From contig UCJD01000012.1 in the NCBI GenBank assembly GCA_900472605.1, positions 283,746 through 347,745 on the forward strand: a DNA stretch of 64,000 nucleotides, given 5' to 3'. The number at the start of each line of letters is the position of its first letter. Position 1 is the stretch's first letter. The position numbers and the translations under genes are program-made. Under the pieces are notes generated by a model. The model ran no database searches, was not told the DNA's origin, and saw only the letters and a list, made by a program, of their open reading frames with translations. Below, one piece after another: positions 18,315-26,601 of the stretch. This DNA is from Hyphomicrobiales bacterium. GTDB taxonomy: Bacteria > Pseudomonadota > Alphaproteobacteria > Rhizobiales > Rhizobiaceae.

Positions 18315-18707
18315 ACCGAACCTGCTGCTGACCGATGCTATTGTTGCGGCGACCGGATCAACTAAGCACAGACGCGCCTTTGGGTGTTGTGACTTCGACG
18401 TGACACATCCTTTGCGCGAATGTGGCGCTGTTGGGAATGTTGTGTTGGTATCATCACTTTGGTCGAGTAGGCGCGTGCAGGCTAATACCGTAAACATTGC
18501 ACTATCATTGATTGCAATCTGACGGCGCCTCCATCAATTCGAACGCCGTGCGGCGACGTGGTTGTCATCGATATTGCGGCAGCTGTTGGCGTGAGGAAGA
18601 GCAATCGGACGTCGGGCTCTCCAATCGCATTCAGATGTTGACTTTCGCATTCAGCATTCCAAATTCATTATCTACGACTGTTGCGCGCTAACGCTTGGAG
18701 GAGATGC
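18315..18707 (+). promoter_or_regulatory. Intergenic region with tandem 10-bp direct repeats before the glycan operon
   Basis: This 393-nt divergent region carries no supported gene and is visibly AT-richer than its flanks. TCGCATTCAG occurs twice, at 18625-18634 and 18645-18654, exactly 20 bp (two helical turns) apart. A -35-like TTGACT (18638-18643) lies between and partly under them. The downstream -10 is weak (AAATTC after 17 nt). Tandem same-face half-sites suggest an activator operator for the gene at 18708. Near the GNAT start, ATTGCA and TGCAAT (around 18498-18520) form another small dyad. Confidence 0.4.
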
Positions 18708-19406
18708 ATGGCGGAACTAGCAGTTTATATCGGATGGGATTCCCGCGAAGATATTGCCTATCAGGTTGCCAAGGCCACCTTGCTCAAAAATGCATCCATT
18801 GATGTCGAGGTCCATCCAATCAAGCTGCAGGAGCTCGTCGATCGTGGTGTTTACACCCGTGAAGTCGATCCTCTGGCGTCGACCGAGTTTACGTATTCCC
18901 GCTTTTTCACGCCGTGGCTTGCCGATTACAAGGGCTGGGCGCTGTTTTGCGACTGCGATTTCCTGTTCTTCGGCGATGTCGCCGAACTGCTGCGCTACAA
19001 GGACGACACGAAGGCCGTCGCCTGCGTCCACCACGACTACACGCCCAAGGAGGGCGTGAAGATGGATGGCAAGGTGCAGACCAATTACCCCCGCAAGAAT
19101 TGGTCCTCGTTCATGCTGTTCAATTGCGAGCATCCTTCGACCCGCCAGTTGACACCCGAGCTGGTCAATTCGCAGACCGGTGCCTATCTTCACCGCCTTC
19201 AATGGGCGAAGGACAGCGAGATCGGCGAGATTCCGGAAGAATGGAACTGGCTTGAGGGCTGGAGCACCAAGCCGTCCCAGGGGCTTCCGAAGGGCGTTCA
19301 CTATACCAACGGCGGCCCATGGTTTCATAATTGGCAGGACGTCGAATACGCGGATGTCTGGCTTGAGAAGGCACGCGCGCTCGATCCGCATTTCGCCCCC
19401 GTGTGA
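18708..19406 (+). CDS. Glycosyltransferase (GT8-like fold), surface glycan
   Basis: Soluble glycosyltransferase-like protein of 232 aa beginning AELAVYIGWDSREDIAY. The motif FCDCDFLFFGD contains the D-x-D metal-binding triad typical of GT-A enzymes, and the C-terminal VHYTNGGPWFHNW resembles the GT8 His-containing block. It is related to a conserved rhizobial family usually annotated only as glycosyltransferase. ATG 18708 has GGAGG 5-7 nt upstream. It heads a three-gene operon with an acyltransferase and a GT29-like protein, spaced 3 nt and minus 4 nt, so the three probably decorate one polysaccharide. Confidence 0.75.
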   Translation: MAELAVYIGWDSREDIAYQVAKATLLKNASIDVEVHPIKLQELVDRGVYTREVDPLASTEFTYSRFFTPWLADYKGWALFCDCDFLFFGDVAELLRYKDDTKAVACVHHDYTPKEGVKMDGKVQTNYPRKNWSSFMLFNCEHPSTRQLTPELVNSQTGAYLHRLQWAKDSEIGEIPEEWNWLEGWSTKPSQGLPKGVHYTNGGPWFHNWQDVEYADVWLEKARALDPHFAPV

Positions 19407-19409
19407 TCC

Positions 19410-19955
19410 ATGAACCTCGGCTTCCTGGTCGGCCTACGCGCCGCCTTCTCGGGCGGAGCGCTACAGATCGGCAGGGGCGCGAACATGCGGTATCTGCCAA
19501 GGCTTCGGTACCGGCATGGAAAGATCAAGATCGGTGACGGGCTTTTCACCCGATGCGGCGTTGTTGTCGATGCGCAAAGCGGCGTGATCGAGATTGGAAA
19601 CGGCGTCTCGATCAACGATTATTCGATCGTGCTGGGACATGGTGGTGTCGCAATCGGCGACAATGCGAGGATCGCGGCACACGTCGTCATCGTCTCGTTC
19701 GAACATAGCTATGACGACCCCCGGGTCCTCATAAAGGATCAGCCGATCAAAAAGGGCAGGGTGGAGATCGGCAGGGACGTATGGATCGGCGCGGGCGCCA
19801 AGGTGCTTGCTGGCAGCAACATTGCCGACGGCTGTGTGATCGGCGCGAATAGCGTCGTCAAGGGAACAACAGAGCCGTTTGGTGTCTATGTGGGCTCGCC
19901 CGCGCGTTTGGTCAAAAGACGCGCCTTGCCCGACACGACAGGGAGGGAACCATGA
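19410..19955 (+). CDS. Hexapeptide-repeat acyltransferase (O-acetyltransferase type)
   Basis: Left-handed beta-helix acyltransferase of 181 aa. Several hexapeptide turns are visible (IEIGNGVSI, VAIGDNARI, VEIGRDVWIGAGAKVLAG, VIGANSVVKG) and the catalytic-type histidine lies in AAHVVIVSFEHSYDD. Proteins of this WbbJ/maltose-acetyltransferase-like group acetylate sugars using acetyl-CoA. It lies 3 nt after the glycosyltransferase and overlaps the next gene by 4 nt (ATGA), so it is translated as part of the same operon. The acceptor is presumably the glycan built by its neighbours. Confidence 0.85.
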   Translation: MNLGFLVGLRAAFSGGALQIGRGANMRYLPRLRYRHGKIKIGDGLFTRCGVVVDAQSGVIEIGNGVSINDYSIVLGHGGVAIGDNARIAAHVVIVSFEHSYDDPRVLIKDQPIKKGRVEIGRDVWIGAGAKVLAGSNIADGCVIGANSVVKGTTEPFGVYVGSPARLVKRRALPDTTGREP

Positions 19956-20830
19956 TCGATCGGGATGGAGATGCCGGCTTTGAGACGACCAGCCGCGCGG
20001 CTGCTGCGGCAGAGGAGTGGAAATCCCTGCTGGCGGACTATAGCGATGTTGTTCTGGTCGCAAACAGCGATGAGGTGGACATCGAGGAGCTGAAGGCGCG
20101 CTTTCCCGACACCACGCTTTTCATCTTCTTCAACAAGGTCTTCAAGGTTCTGAGCGAGCCCTTCACCCGGCATTCCTTGCTCTTCTCAAGAAGCGGAACG
20201 CTGGGCGCCAACCTGGTCAAGAGTGGCAAGGTCGATAAGGTTCTGCCCTATTTCGACATGCGCACCTTCCACGGTGTCGTGAATATCAAGGCCGGGCCGA
20301 ACGAGCAGCTCAGCCCTGCGTCGGATTTCGGCAACGTGCATGTCAGGCACCTTGATCTGACGGATGTCTTCACGCCGTTCTATCCGCGCGCCAGCGTGCC
20401 GACGACCGGCTTTGCGCTTTGCTTCTGGCTGACGACGCTCAATCTTGGAACCAGAATAACGCTCGCAGGCTTCTCGTCGAAGCGAAGCGAGCGCTACAAG
20501 GTATTGGATGTTCACGATTGGACGTTCGAACAGGTGCTTTTGCGTCTGATGTTTCGCAAGGGGAAGATCAACATTGTCGGGCGCGACGCGTCCAATCCCT
20601 ATGCGGATCTCTCCGCGCACTTTCCCGAATACTCGCCGGCCGAGGTGGCGTTGACGGCGGATGAGGTTCTTGGTGAGAGACTTGTCAATTTGAGTTCGAT
20701 CGTCGATCGCCTGATGGACGTCACCCGCTTCCTTCGCTTCCTCGATAGGACCTGGAAGAGCTTGAAACCAAAGTCACGCAAGCAGCGGCGCTGGGAATCG
20801 CTGGAGACGAAAGGCGACAAAAAGGGCTGA
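19952..20830 (+). CDS. Putative glycosyltransferase with GT29 (sialyltransferase-like) motifs
   Basis: A 292-residue protein with no strong match to common bacterial transferases. Three short blocks resemble sialylmotifs in the right order. VVLVANS (residues 33-39) resembles the motif L core. PTTGF (150-154) followed by ITLAGF (169-174) resembles motif S. H188-x4-E193 resembles motif VS. CMP-sugar donors such as Neu5Ac or Kdo are therefore possible, but this is inference from motifs. The C-terminus is strongly basic (SLKPKSRKQRRW). It overlaps the acyltransferase gene by 4 nt and is the last gene of the operon. Confidence 0.6.
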   Translation: MIDRDGDAGFETTSRAAAAAEEWKSLLADYSDVVLVANSDEVDIEELKARFPDTTLFIFFNKVFKVLSEPFTRHSLLFSRSGTLGANLVKSGKVDKVLPYFDMRTFHGVVNIKAGPNEQLSPASDFGNVHVRHLDLTDVFTPFYPRASVPTTGFALCFWLTTLNLGTRITLAGFSSKRSERYKVLDVHDWTFEQVLLRLMFRKGKINIVGRDASNPYADLSAHFPEYSPAEVALTADEVLGERLVNLSSIVDRLMDVTRFLRFLDRTWKSLKPKSRKQRRWESLETKGDKKG

Positions 20831-21022
20831 TCCGCCGAAATATGCGTTGGCATCGTCTGCCAGTCCGCAATAGCGCGTTACGCCCCCGATCATTGCAAAC
20901 ACGATCCATTCGTACAATCCTTCCCGGGCGATCCCTCTATACTGCGTGGTGGCGGTCGAAGACCCGCCGCTTGAATTGAACCGCGGCATCCCGGCAACGA
21001 GGTGTCTACGCTTCGGAGACGG

Positions 21023-22723
21023 ATGATGATTGCCACGCCCATCGACCCCACCGATCCCTGGCTGCGCCAGGCACAGACATTCCCCGTTCTTTCCCTGGAA
21101 ATGATCGAGCGCGCCAGGGCCTATGGTCGCGAAGAGGTGGTGACGGAGGACATATTCGTCTTCGAGCGCGGCCAGCGCATGATCGATTTCTTCCTGGTAC
21201 TGGAAGGCGAGATCGAGCTGTTCATCGACGATGTCAGGCGCGGCCGCCGGCTGGTCTTCACCTATCACCCCGGCCAGTTCTCCGGCGAGCAGAACATCTT
21301 CACCAAGCGGCCGATGCTTTTGTCGGGGCTGGCAAAATCCGGCTCCCGCCTGCTGCGGATCACCAATCGGGATTTCCATGCCTTCATCACCGGCGAGCCT
21401 GATATCGGCGAAACGATCATTCGCGCCTATATCCTGCGTCGCGCCGGTTTCCTGCGTCATTCCGAGGGTGGCGTCCTGTTGATCGGGGACCGGCATCATG
21501 CCGACGTCCTTCGTATCCAGCGGTTCCTGACGCGCAACCTCTATCCGGTCGCCGTCGTCGATCCGGCAACCGAGCCGACGGCTTTGCCGCTAATGCAGAG
21601 CCTGGCGGTGACAGCGGACGCGCTTCCTGTCGTGGTAACGCCTGACAGGACAGTCTGGCCGCGCTCGTCCAACGCCGCACTTGCCGATCTGCTTGGGATC
21701 AACGAGCCGCCGGAGAGAGACGCGATCTACGATGTTGCGGTCGTCGGCGCCGGCCCGGCCGGTCTCGCGGCATCGGTCTATGGCGCATCCGAGGGCCTGA
21801 GCACCATCGTGCTTGAAACACTCGCGCCTGGTGGGCAGGCCGGAACCTCGTCCAAGATCGAGAACTATCTCGGCTTCCCCACCGGTATTTCCGGACAGGC
21901 GCTCGCCGGCCGAGCGCATATCCAGGCACAGAAGTTCGGCGCCAGGATTTCGGTTTCCCACGAGGTCATGAAGCTCGATTGCACCTCTCACCCCTATCGC
22001 CTCTTTCTCGACGACGAGACGTCGCTGCGCGCACGCTCCATCGTGATTGCGACAGGCGCGCGCTATCGTAAGCTCGATGTGCTGAACTACGACAAATTCG
22101 AGGGGCAGGGCATTCATTACGCGGCAACGGCCATGGAGGCGCAGGTCTGCGCGGATGAAACCATCGTCGTGGTCGGCGGCGGCAATTCCGCAGGCCAGGC
22201 CGCCGTCTTCCTGTCACGAACGGTCAAGCACGTGCATATGTTGATGCGCAGCGGCATCGCGTCGACGATGTCCGACTATCTGGTCCAGCGCATCGAACGG
22301 TCGCCGCGCATCAGCCTCTACCAGCAGGCCGAAATCACTGCGTTGCATGGCGACAAGACATTGAACGGCGTGACGTGGATCGATCATCGGACGGGGGAGA
22401 CACATGAGCTGGCGGTTACCAGCATCTTCGTCATGATCGGCGCTTCCCCGAACACCGGCTGGCTCGATGGTTGCCTCGCGCTTGACCAGCACGGCTTCGT
22501 CGAGACAGGCATGGCTGCGGTGGGCGGCACCTCGTCTTCTCCCTATGCAACCTCGAAGGACGGCATCTTCGCGGTCGGCGATGTGCGCGCCGGTTCGGTC
22601 AAGCGCGTTGCTTCCGCTGTCGGTGAAGGATCGGTGGTGATCGCCGCGATCCACCAGTTCCTCGAGCGCCAGCGCCACGCCGAGCATGACGAAGCGGAAC
22701 TCAACGCCACTGCTGCGCGATAA
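21023..22723 (+). CDS. Cyclic-nucleotide-binding-domain / thioredoxin-reductase-like flavoprotein
   Basis: Two-domain protein of 566 aa. Residues about 15-140 resemble a cyclic-nucleotide-binding domain (VFERGQRMIDFFLVLEGEIELF), though the canonical phosphate-binding Arg-Ser/Ala is not evident. The rest is a thioredoxin-reductase-like fold with FAD motif VVGAGPAGLAASVYGASEG, NAD(P)H motif VVVGGGNSAGQAA and GIFAVGDVR. The CxxC redox pair expected just before the NAD(P)H motif is absent (TAMEAQVCADE), so it is not a thioredoxin reductase. ATG 21023 or 21026 follows GGAG. It is convergent with kefB, 38 nt apart. Confidence 0.85.
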   Translation: MMIATPIDPTDPWLRQAQTFPVLSLEMIERARAYGREEVVTEDIFVFERGQRMIDFFLVLEGEIELFIDDVRRGRRLVFTYHPGQFSGEQNIFTKRPMLLSGLAKSGSRLLRITNRDFHAFITGEPDIGETIIRAYILRRAGFLRHSEGGVLLIGDRHHADVLRIQRFLTRNLYPVAVVDPATEPTALPLMQSLAVTADALPVVVTPDRTVWPRSSNAALADLLGINEPPERDAIYDVAVVGAGPAGLAASVYGASEGLSTIVLETLAPGGQAGTSSKIENYLGFPTGISGQALAGRAHIQAQKFGARISVSHEVMKLDCTSHPYRLFLDDETSLRARSIVIATGARYRKLDVLNYDKFEGQGIHYAATAMEAQVCADETIVVVGGGNSAGQAAVFLSRTVKHVHMLMRSGIASTMSDYLVQRIERSPRISLYQQAEITALHGDKTLNGVTWIDHRTGETHELAVTSIFVMIGASPNTGWLDGCLALDQHGFVETGMAAVGGTSSSPYATSKDGIFAVGDVRAGSVKRVASAVGEGSVVIAAIHQFLERQRHAEHDEAELNATAAR

Positions 22724-22761
22724 GCGCAGCGAGCGCGACGTGAACGCCGGCCGCTGATCGC

Positions 22762-24675
22762 TCAGTCGATGTTCTTTTCCAATTGTTCCGCCGCGACATC
22801 GGGCGGCGTCCAACCGCGTTCAGCCTTTCCGCCGAGCGCGCTGCGGTCCCCCATCATCGCCTGCTCGAGCAGGTCTGCGATTTCCGTGGCCTTGGCGATG
22901 TATTCCTTGTTGTCGAACACCGCGACCTCTTCCCGCCACAGCGGCGCGAGTTTGCGAAGGCCCCGGACATCCTGTCGGACAAACACCGCCTTGCTCTTTT
23001 CCACGTCGTAGGGGTGCATGCCGAGCCCCTTCAGCGCATAGCCGGCGGCGCGCACGGAACTATCGAACACCTCACGAACGATATCGTGCGCGCCGGCCTC
23101 ATAGAGCCGGTAGACTGTCGTCCGGTCGAACGCGCGGGCAATGATGTGGATATGCGGGTTCTCCCTGCGCGCATGCTTGACGATCTCGATCGCCCGCTCC
23201 GGATCGTCGATCGCGACGACAAGGACTTTCGCCTCATGGAGCCCGGCCGAATGCAACAGGTCCGGCCGGCTGGCATCGCCGAAGAAGGAGCGGACGCCGA
23301 ACTTGCGCAGGCCGTCGATGACATCGGCCTGGTGGTCGAGCACAATGGTCTTGTAGCCATTGGCGAGAAGCATGCGGTTGACGATCTGCCCGAAGCGACC
23401 GAGGCCGGCGATGATGACGGAGCCTGGCTCGGGGATCTCGTCGGCCGCTTCTTCCTGCCGACGGTCGAAGAGCGGTACGATCAGCCTGTCGAAGATGATG
23501 AACAGCGCCGGCGTGAACAGCATGGAAACGGCAACGACGAGCAGCAGGATCGCCGCCAGATCGGGCGGCAGCACGGCGCTCTGAACGGTAAACGAGATCA
23601 GCACGAAGCCGAATTCGCCGGCCTGCGCCAGCCCCAGCGCGAAAAGCCAGCGGTCGGTGCCCCGCAGCTTGAAGACGAAGGCGAGCGCCAGCAGCACGAT
23701 CGCCTTGAGCACCATCACCCCAAGCGTGATCCCGAGCACGGCCCAGACCTGCGCATAAAGCAGCGAAAAATCAATGCTGGCGCCGACGGTGATGAAGAAC
23801 AGGCCGAGCAGCAATCCCTTGAACGGCTCGATATCGCTCTCGAGCTCGTGGCGGAATTCGCTGTTGGCGAGCACGACGCCGGCGAGGAACGTGCCGAGCG
23901 CAGGCGACAGTCCGACCACGGTCATCAGCAGCGCGATGCCGATGATCAGGAGCAGGGCGGCGGCCGTGAAGATCTCGCGCAGCTTGGCGCGGGCGATGAG
24001 CCGGAAGATCGGGCGCGACAGATAGTGGCCGGCTGCGATGACGAAGGCAACGGCAACGATCGTCACGAGCGTCACCTGCCAGCCCGGCAATCCCTCGACG
24101 AGGCTGAACGAGTGGTGGCCGCCATTCTCGGCATTGCTCCCGAGCGGGTGGCGCACAAGCTCCGGTAGCGCCAGCAGCGGAATGAACGCCAGCATGGGAA
24201 TGACGGCGATATCCTGGAACAACAGCACAGAGAAGCTCGCCTGCCCACCGGACGAGCGCAGCAGGCCCTTTTCGCCAAGCGTCTGCAGGACGATCGCGGT
24301 CGAAGACAGCGAGAAGATGAAGCCGATCGTCAGCGCGACGCTCCACACCTGGCCGAGCAACATGGCGCAGGCCATGACCACGAGCGAGGTGACGATCACC
24401 TGCAACCCGCCAAGCCCGAGCAGCTTGGAGCGCATTTCCCATAGCGCGCGAGGCTGCAGTTCGAGGCCGACGAGAAACAGCATCATGACGACGCCGAACT
24501 CTGCGAAATGCTGGAGGTCCTGCGTCTCGTTGCCGACCAAGTGCAAAGCCGGGCCGATGACGATGCCGGCGATAAGGTAGCCGAGCACGGAGCCGAGCCC
24601 CAGCCGCTTGGCGATCAGCACGGAGACGACGGCGGCCAGCAGATAGATGAAGGCGTGGAAAATGAAGCTATTCAT
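22762..24675 (-). CDS. kefB: Glutathione-regulated-type potassium/proton antiporter (CPA2)
   Basis: Monovalent cation:proton antiporter of 637 aa. About twelve membrane segments (residues 5-380) with the CPA2 stretch FGVVMMLFLVGLEL are followed by a cytoplasmic RCK/TrkA-N domain (SVIIAGLGRFGQIVNRMLL). Kef systems export K+ to acidify the cytoplasm and protect against electrophiles. It overlaps kefF by 8 nt; KefF-type oxidoreductases are the activating partners of Kef channels. ATG 24675 (MNSFIFHAF) is the family N-terminus. Ion choice (K+ or Na+) is not certain from sequence. Confidence 0.88.
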   Translation of the reverse strand: MNSFIFHAFIYLLAAVVSVLIAKRLGLGSVLGYLIAGIVIGPALHLVGNETQDLQHFAEFGVVMMLFLVGLELQPRALWEMRSKLLGLGGLQVIVTSLVVMACAMLLGQVWSVALTIGFIFSLSSTAIVLQTLGEKGLLRSSGGQASFSVLLFQDIAVIPMLAFIPLLALPELVRHPLGSNAENGGHHSFSLVEGLPGWQVTLVTIVAVAFVIAAGHYLSRPIFRLIARAKLREIFTAAALLLIIGIALLMTVVGLSPALGTFLAGVVLANSEFRHELESDIEPFKGLLLGLFFITVGASIDFSLLYAQVWAVLGITLGVMVLKAIVLLALAFVFKLRGTDRWLFALGLAQAGEFGFVLISFTVQSAVLPPDLAAILLLVVAVSMLFTPALFIIFDRLIVPLFDRRQEEAADEIPEPGSVIIAGLGRFGQIVNRMLLANGYKTIVLDHQADVIDGLRKFGVRSFFGDASRPDLLHSAGLHEAKVLVVAIDDPERAIEIVKHARRENPHIHIIARAFDRTTVYRLYEAGAHDIVREVFDSSVRAAGYALKGLGMHPYDVEKSKAVFVRQDVRGLRKLAPLWREEVAVFDNKEYIAKATEIADLLEQAMMGDRSALGGKAERGWTPPDVAAEQLEKNID

Positions 24676-25285
24676 GGGGCGTGCTCTCACGAAGCGGAAG
24701 CGTATCGGCGCTCAGCAATTCCATCCGGGCGGCGGCGTCGATGTCGAAGGTCTCGTCGCGCAGAGCCTGCAGCAGCCGGCGGTAGCCCTCCAGATGCGGC
24801 TCGGCCCGGCCGTCGCCACGCGCATCGTGCGCCGCAAACAGCGCATAGGGGGCGATGAAGCGCATCCGGCACAGGTTTGCTGTTTGCTCCAGCGGAGAAA
24901 GAAGCGCGCGCAGGCGGAAATGATTGCTGCCCTCTTCTGTATAGGCGTGATCCGGACCGCCGGCCGTGATGACAGGCAGGAACGCTTTGCCCGCCAGCTT
25001 GTCTCCCGTGTGGCCGTAGGCGAAGCCATATTCCAGTACCAGGTCCTGCCACTCCTTCAGGATGGATGGCGTCGAGTACCAGTAGATGGGAAACTGGAAG
25101 ATGATCACGTCGTGCTTCAGCAGCCGAGCCTGCTCGATGTCGATGTCGATATCGAGCTTTGGATAGTCGGCGTAGAGATCGACGAAGGTGACGCCTTCGA
25201 CGCTGCCGGCGATCTTGGCCATCAGGATGTTGACGCGCGAATGGCGCTGTCCGGGGTGGGCGAAAAGCACGAGCACCTTGGCCAT
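24668..25285 (-). CDS. kefF: NAD(P)H:quinone oxidoreductase, KefF ancillary-protein type
   Basis: Flavodoxin-fold oxidoreductase of 205 aa with the FMN phosphate-binding loop region LFAHPGQRHSRVN, the QFPIYWYSTPSILKEWQD block and GGPDHAYTEEG, all typical of the KefF/MdaB/NQO family. In E. coli KefF binds KefC and activates it while reducing quinones. The end of the gene overlaps the kefB start by 8 nt, supporting a coupled pair. The UBP-type zinc-finger gene is upstream on the same strand, 87 nt away. Confidence 0.88.
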   Translation of the reverse strand: MAKVLVLFAHPGQRHSRVNILMAKIAGSVEGVTFVDLYADYPKLDIDIDIEQARLLKHDVIIFQFPIYWYSTPSILKEWQDLVLEYGFAYGHTGDKLAGKAFLPVITAGGPDHAYTEEGSNHFRLRALLSPLEQTANLCRMRFIAPYALFAAHDARGDGRAEPHLEGYRRLLQALRDETFDIDAAARMELLSADTLPLRESTPHE

Positions 25286-25372
25286 GTATGGGTTCCCATG
25301 TGAATTCGGAGTGCGTGAGATCCAGGGCCGGATCGGTCTGAGAGCGCCTGATCAACATGGCCTTGGCGAGGC

Positions 25373-25678
25373 CTAGTAGAAGTGCGGGATCGGCCCTACC
25401 TGTTCGGTTTGATCCGGCAAGTCAACTATGATTTCATCCACATAGCACCAGCCCCACCCTTCGGGCGGATCGTAGCCCTCCATGATGGGGTGACCGGTTT
25501 GGCGGAAATGGCCGGTGGCATGTTTGCCGATCGACTGGTCGCAGCAGCCGACATGGCCGCATTCCCGGCACAGTCGCAGATGCACCCAGGCCTGACCGAT
25601 CGCCAGGCATTCTTCACAACCGCGCGTCCCTGGGCGGACATCGCGGACCAGGCGAACATGTTTGCAGGTGTGCGACAT
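25373..25678 (-). CDS. UBP-type zinc finger protein (bacterial ZnF-UBP)
   Basis: Small 101-residue protein consisting of one ZnF-UBP domain. The Cys/His ligands are all seen: CKH at 5-7, CEEC at 21-24, CREC and HVGCC in the middle, then HATGHF and GHPIMEG. In eukaryotes this fold binds the free C-terminus of ubiquitin; bacterial copies have no known target. It heads the minus-strand group with kefF and kefB, and similar genes are commonly near CPA2 antiporters and CNBD-flavoproteins in rhizobia (from memory, not checked). No signal peptide, so it is cytoplasmic. Confidence 0.87.
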   Translation of the reverse strand: MSHTCKHVRLVRDVRPGTRGCEECLAIGQAWVHLRLCRECGHVGCCDQSIGKHATGHFRQTGHPIMEGYDPPEGWGWCYVDEIIVDLPDQTEQVGPIPHFY

Positions 25679-25967
25679 GGTTCTTCCTCTCGTTAGCTGA
25701 ATTTATGCGTGCGGCTTCGGCTGTTGGCAATCGCTTCTCGCGAGGCTGCGCGATCACTGGCCTCCTTGCGCAAGGCAAAGGAGATTCGCAGGCTTCCCAG
25801 CAGGAGTTATGCAGTCGGTCACCGCGCAGGCAACTATACTCGCGTATGCCCCCACAAGACGCAGGTCTATGCAAACTTGATCATAGTAGGATTACGCCGA
25901 CGCGGTCACATAACCAGAATGAACCCACAAAATCACACTTCAACGGGTTTCACGACGGAGATTGACG

Positions 25968-26567
25968 ATGCATTCGACCGCGATGACTGCGACGGACCAC
26001 CACCAGCCGAACGCCGGCGTCATTCAGCAAGCTTCCGCCGAAGTGTCGCGGCTCCTGGCACGCGCCATACGTTGCCTCGATCAGGACGAGGCAATCGCGA
26101 TCGATCTCGTCAAACGCGCCTCCATGCTCCTGAAGCCATCACCCGTTCGCTCTGGCAACAGCGTGCCGCGCGAAAAGGCGGCATCGGGTGGATTGGCGCC
26201 GTGGCAATTGGCGCGGGTCAAGCGGCATGTTGCCGAGAACATATCGCGGACTGTTGCAATCGACGAACTGGCGGGACTGGCAAGGCTCAGCACCAGCTAT
26301 TTCTCGGCAGCGTTCAAAACGAGTTTTGGTCTCTCTCCGCACAGCTACATAGTCGCCCAACGCGTCGAGCGCGCCAAGCACCTGATGCTCTCCACCGATG
26401 CGCCGCTGTGCGAGATAGCGCTCGATTGCGGCCTTGCCGATCAGGCCCACCTCTCGCGTATTTTCCGCCGCGCAACCGGCACGACCCCCAGCGCCTGGCG
26501 GCGCTTCCGCCTTCGCCCTGCCGCAATGCGCGAAGCGGGGGAGTACGACGCCGTGCTGACTGCATGA
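25968..26567 (+). CDS. AraC-family transcriptional regulator (C-terminal HTH only)
   Basis: A 199-residue regulator with a short N-terminal part and a C-terminal AraC double HTH (VKRHVAENISRTVAIDELA, then CEIALDCGLADQAHLSRIFRRATGTTP). There is no recognisable sugar-binding cupin, so ligand sensing is unclear. ATG 25968 has GGAG 7 nt upstream; TTG 25962 is the only longer option. The MFS exporter gene follows after 34 nt on the same strand, so this regulator probably controls the transporter. Confidence 0.87.
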   Translation: MHSTAMTATDHHQPNAGVIQQASAEVSRLLARAIRCLDQDEAIAIDLVKRASMLLKPSPVRSGNSVPREKAASGGLAPWQLARVKRHVAENISRTVAIDELAGLARLSTSYFSAAFKTSFGLSPHSYIVAQRVERAKHLMLSTDAPLCEIALDCGLADQAHLSRIFRRATGTTPSAWRRFRLRPAAMREAGEYDAVLTA

Positions 26568-26601
26568 TGGCGTCTCTCAAACACGGATCGGACGGCAATC
26601 G

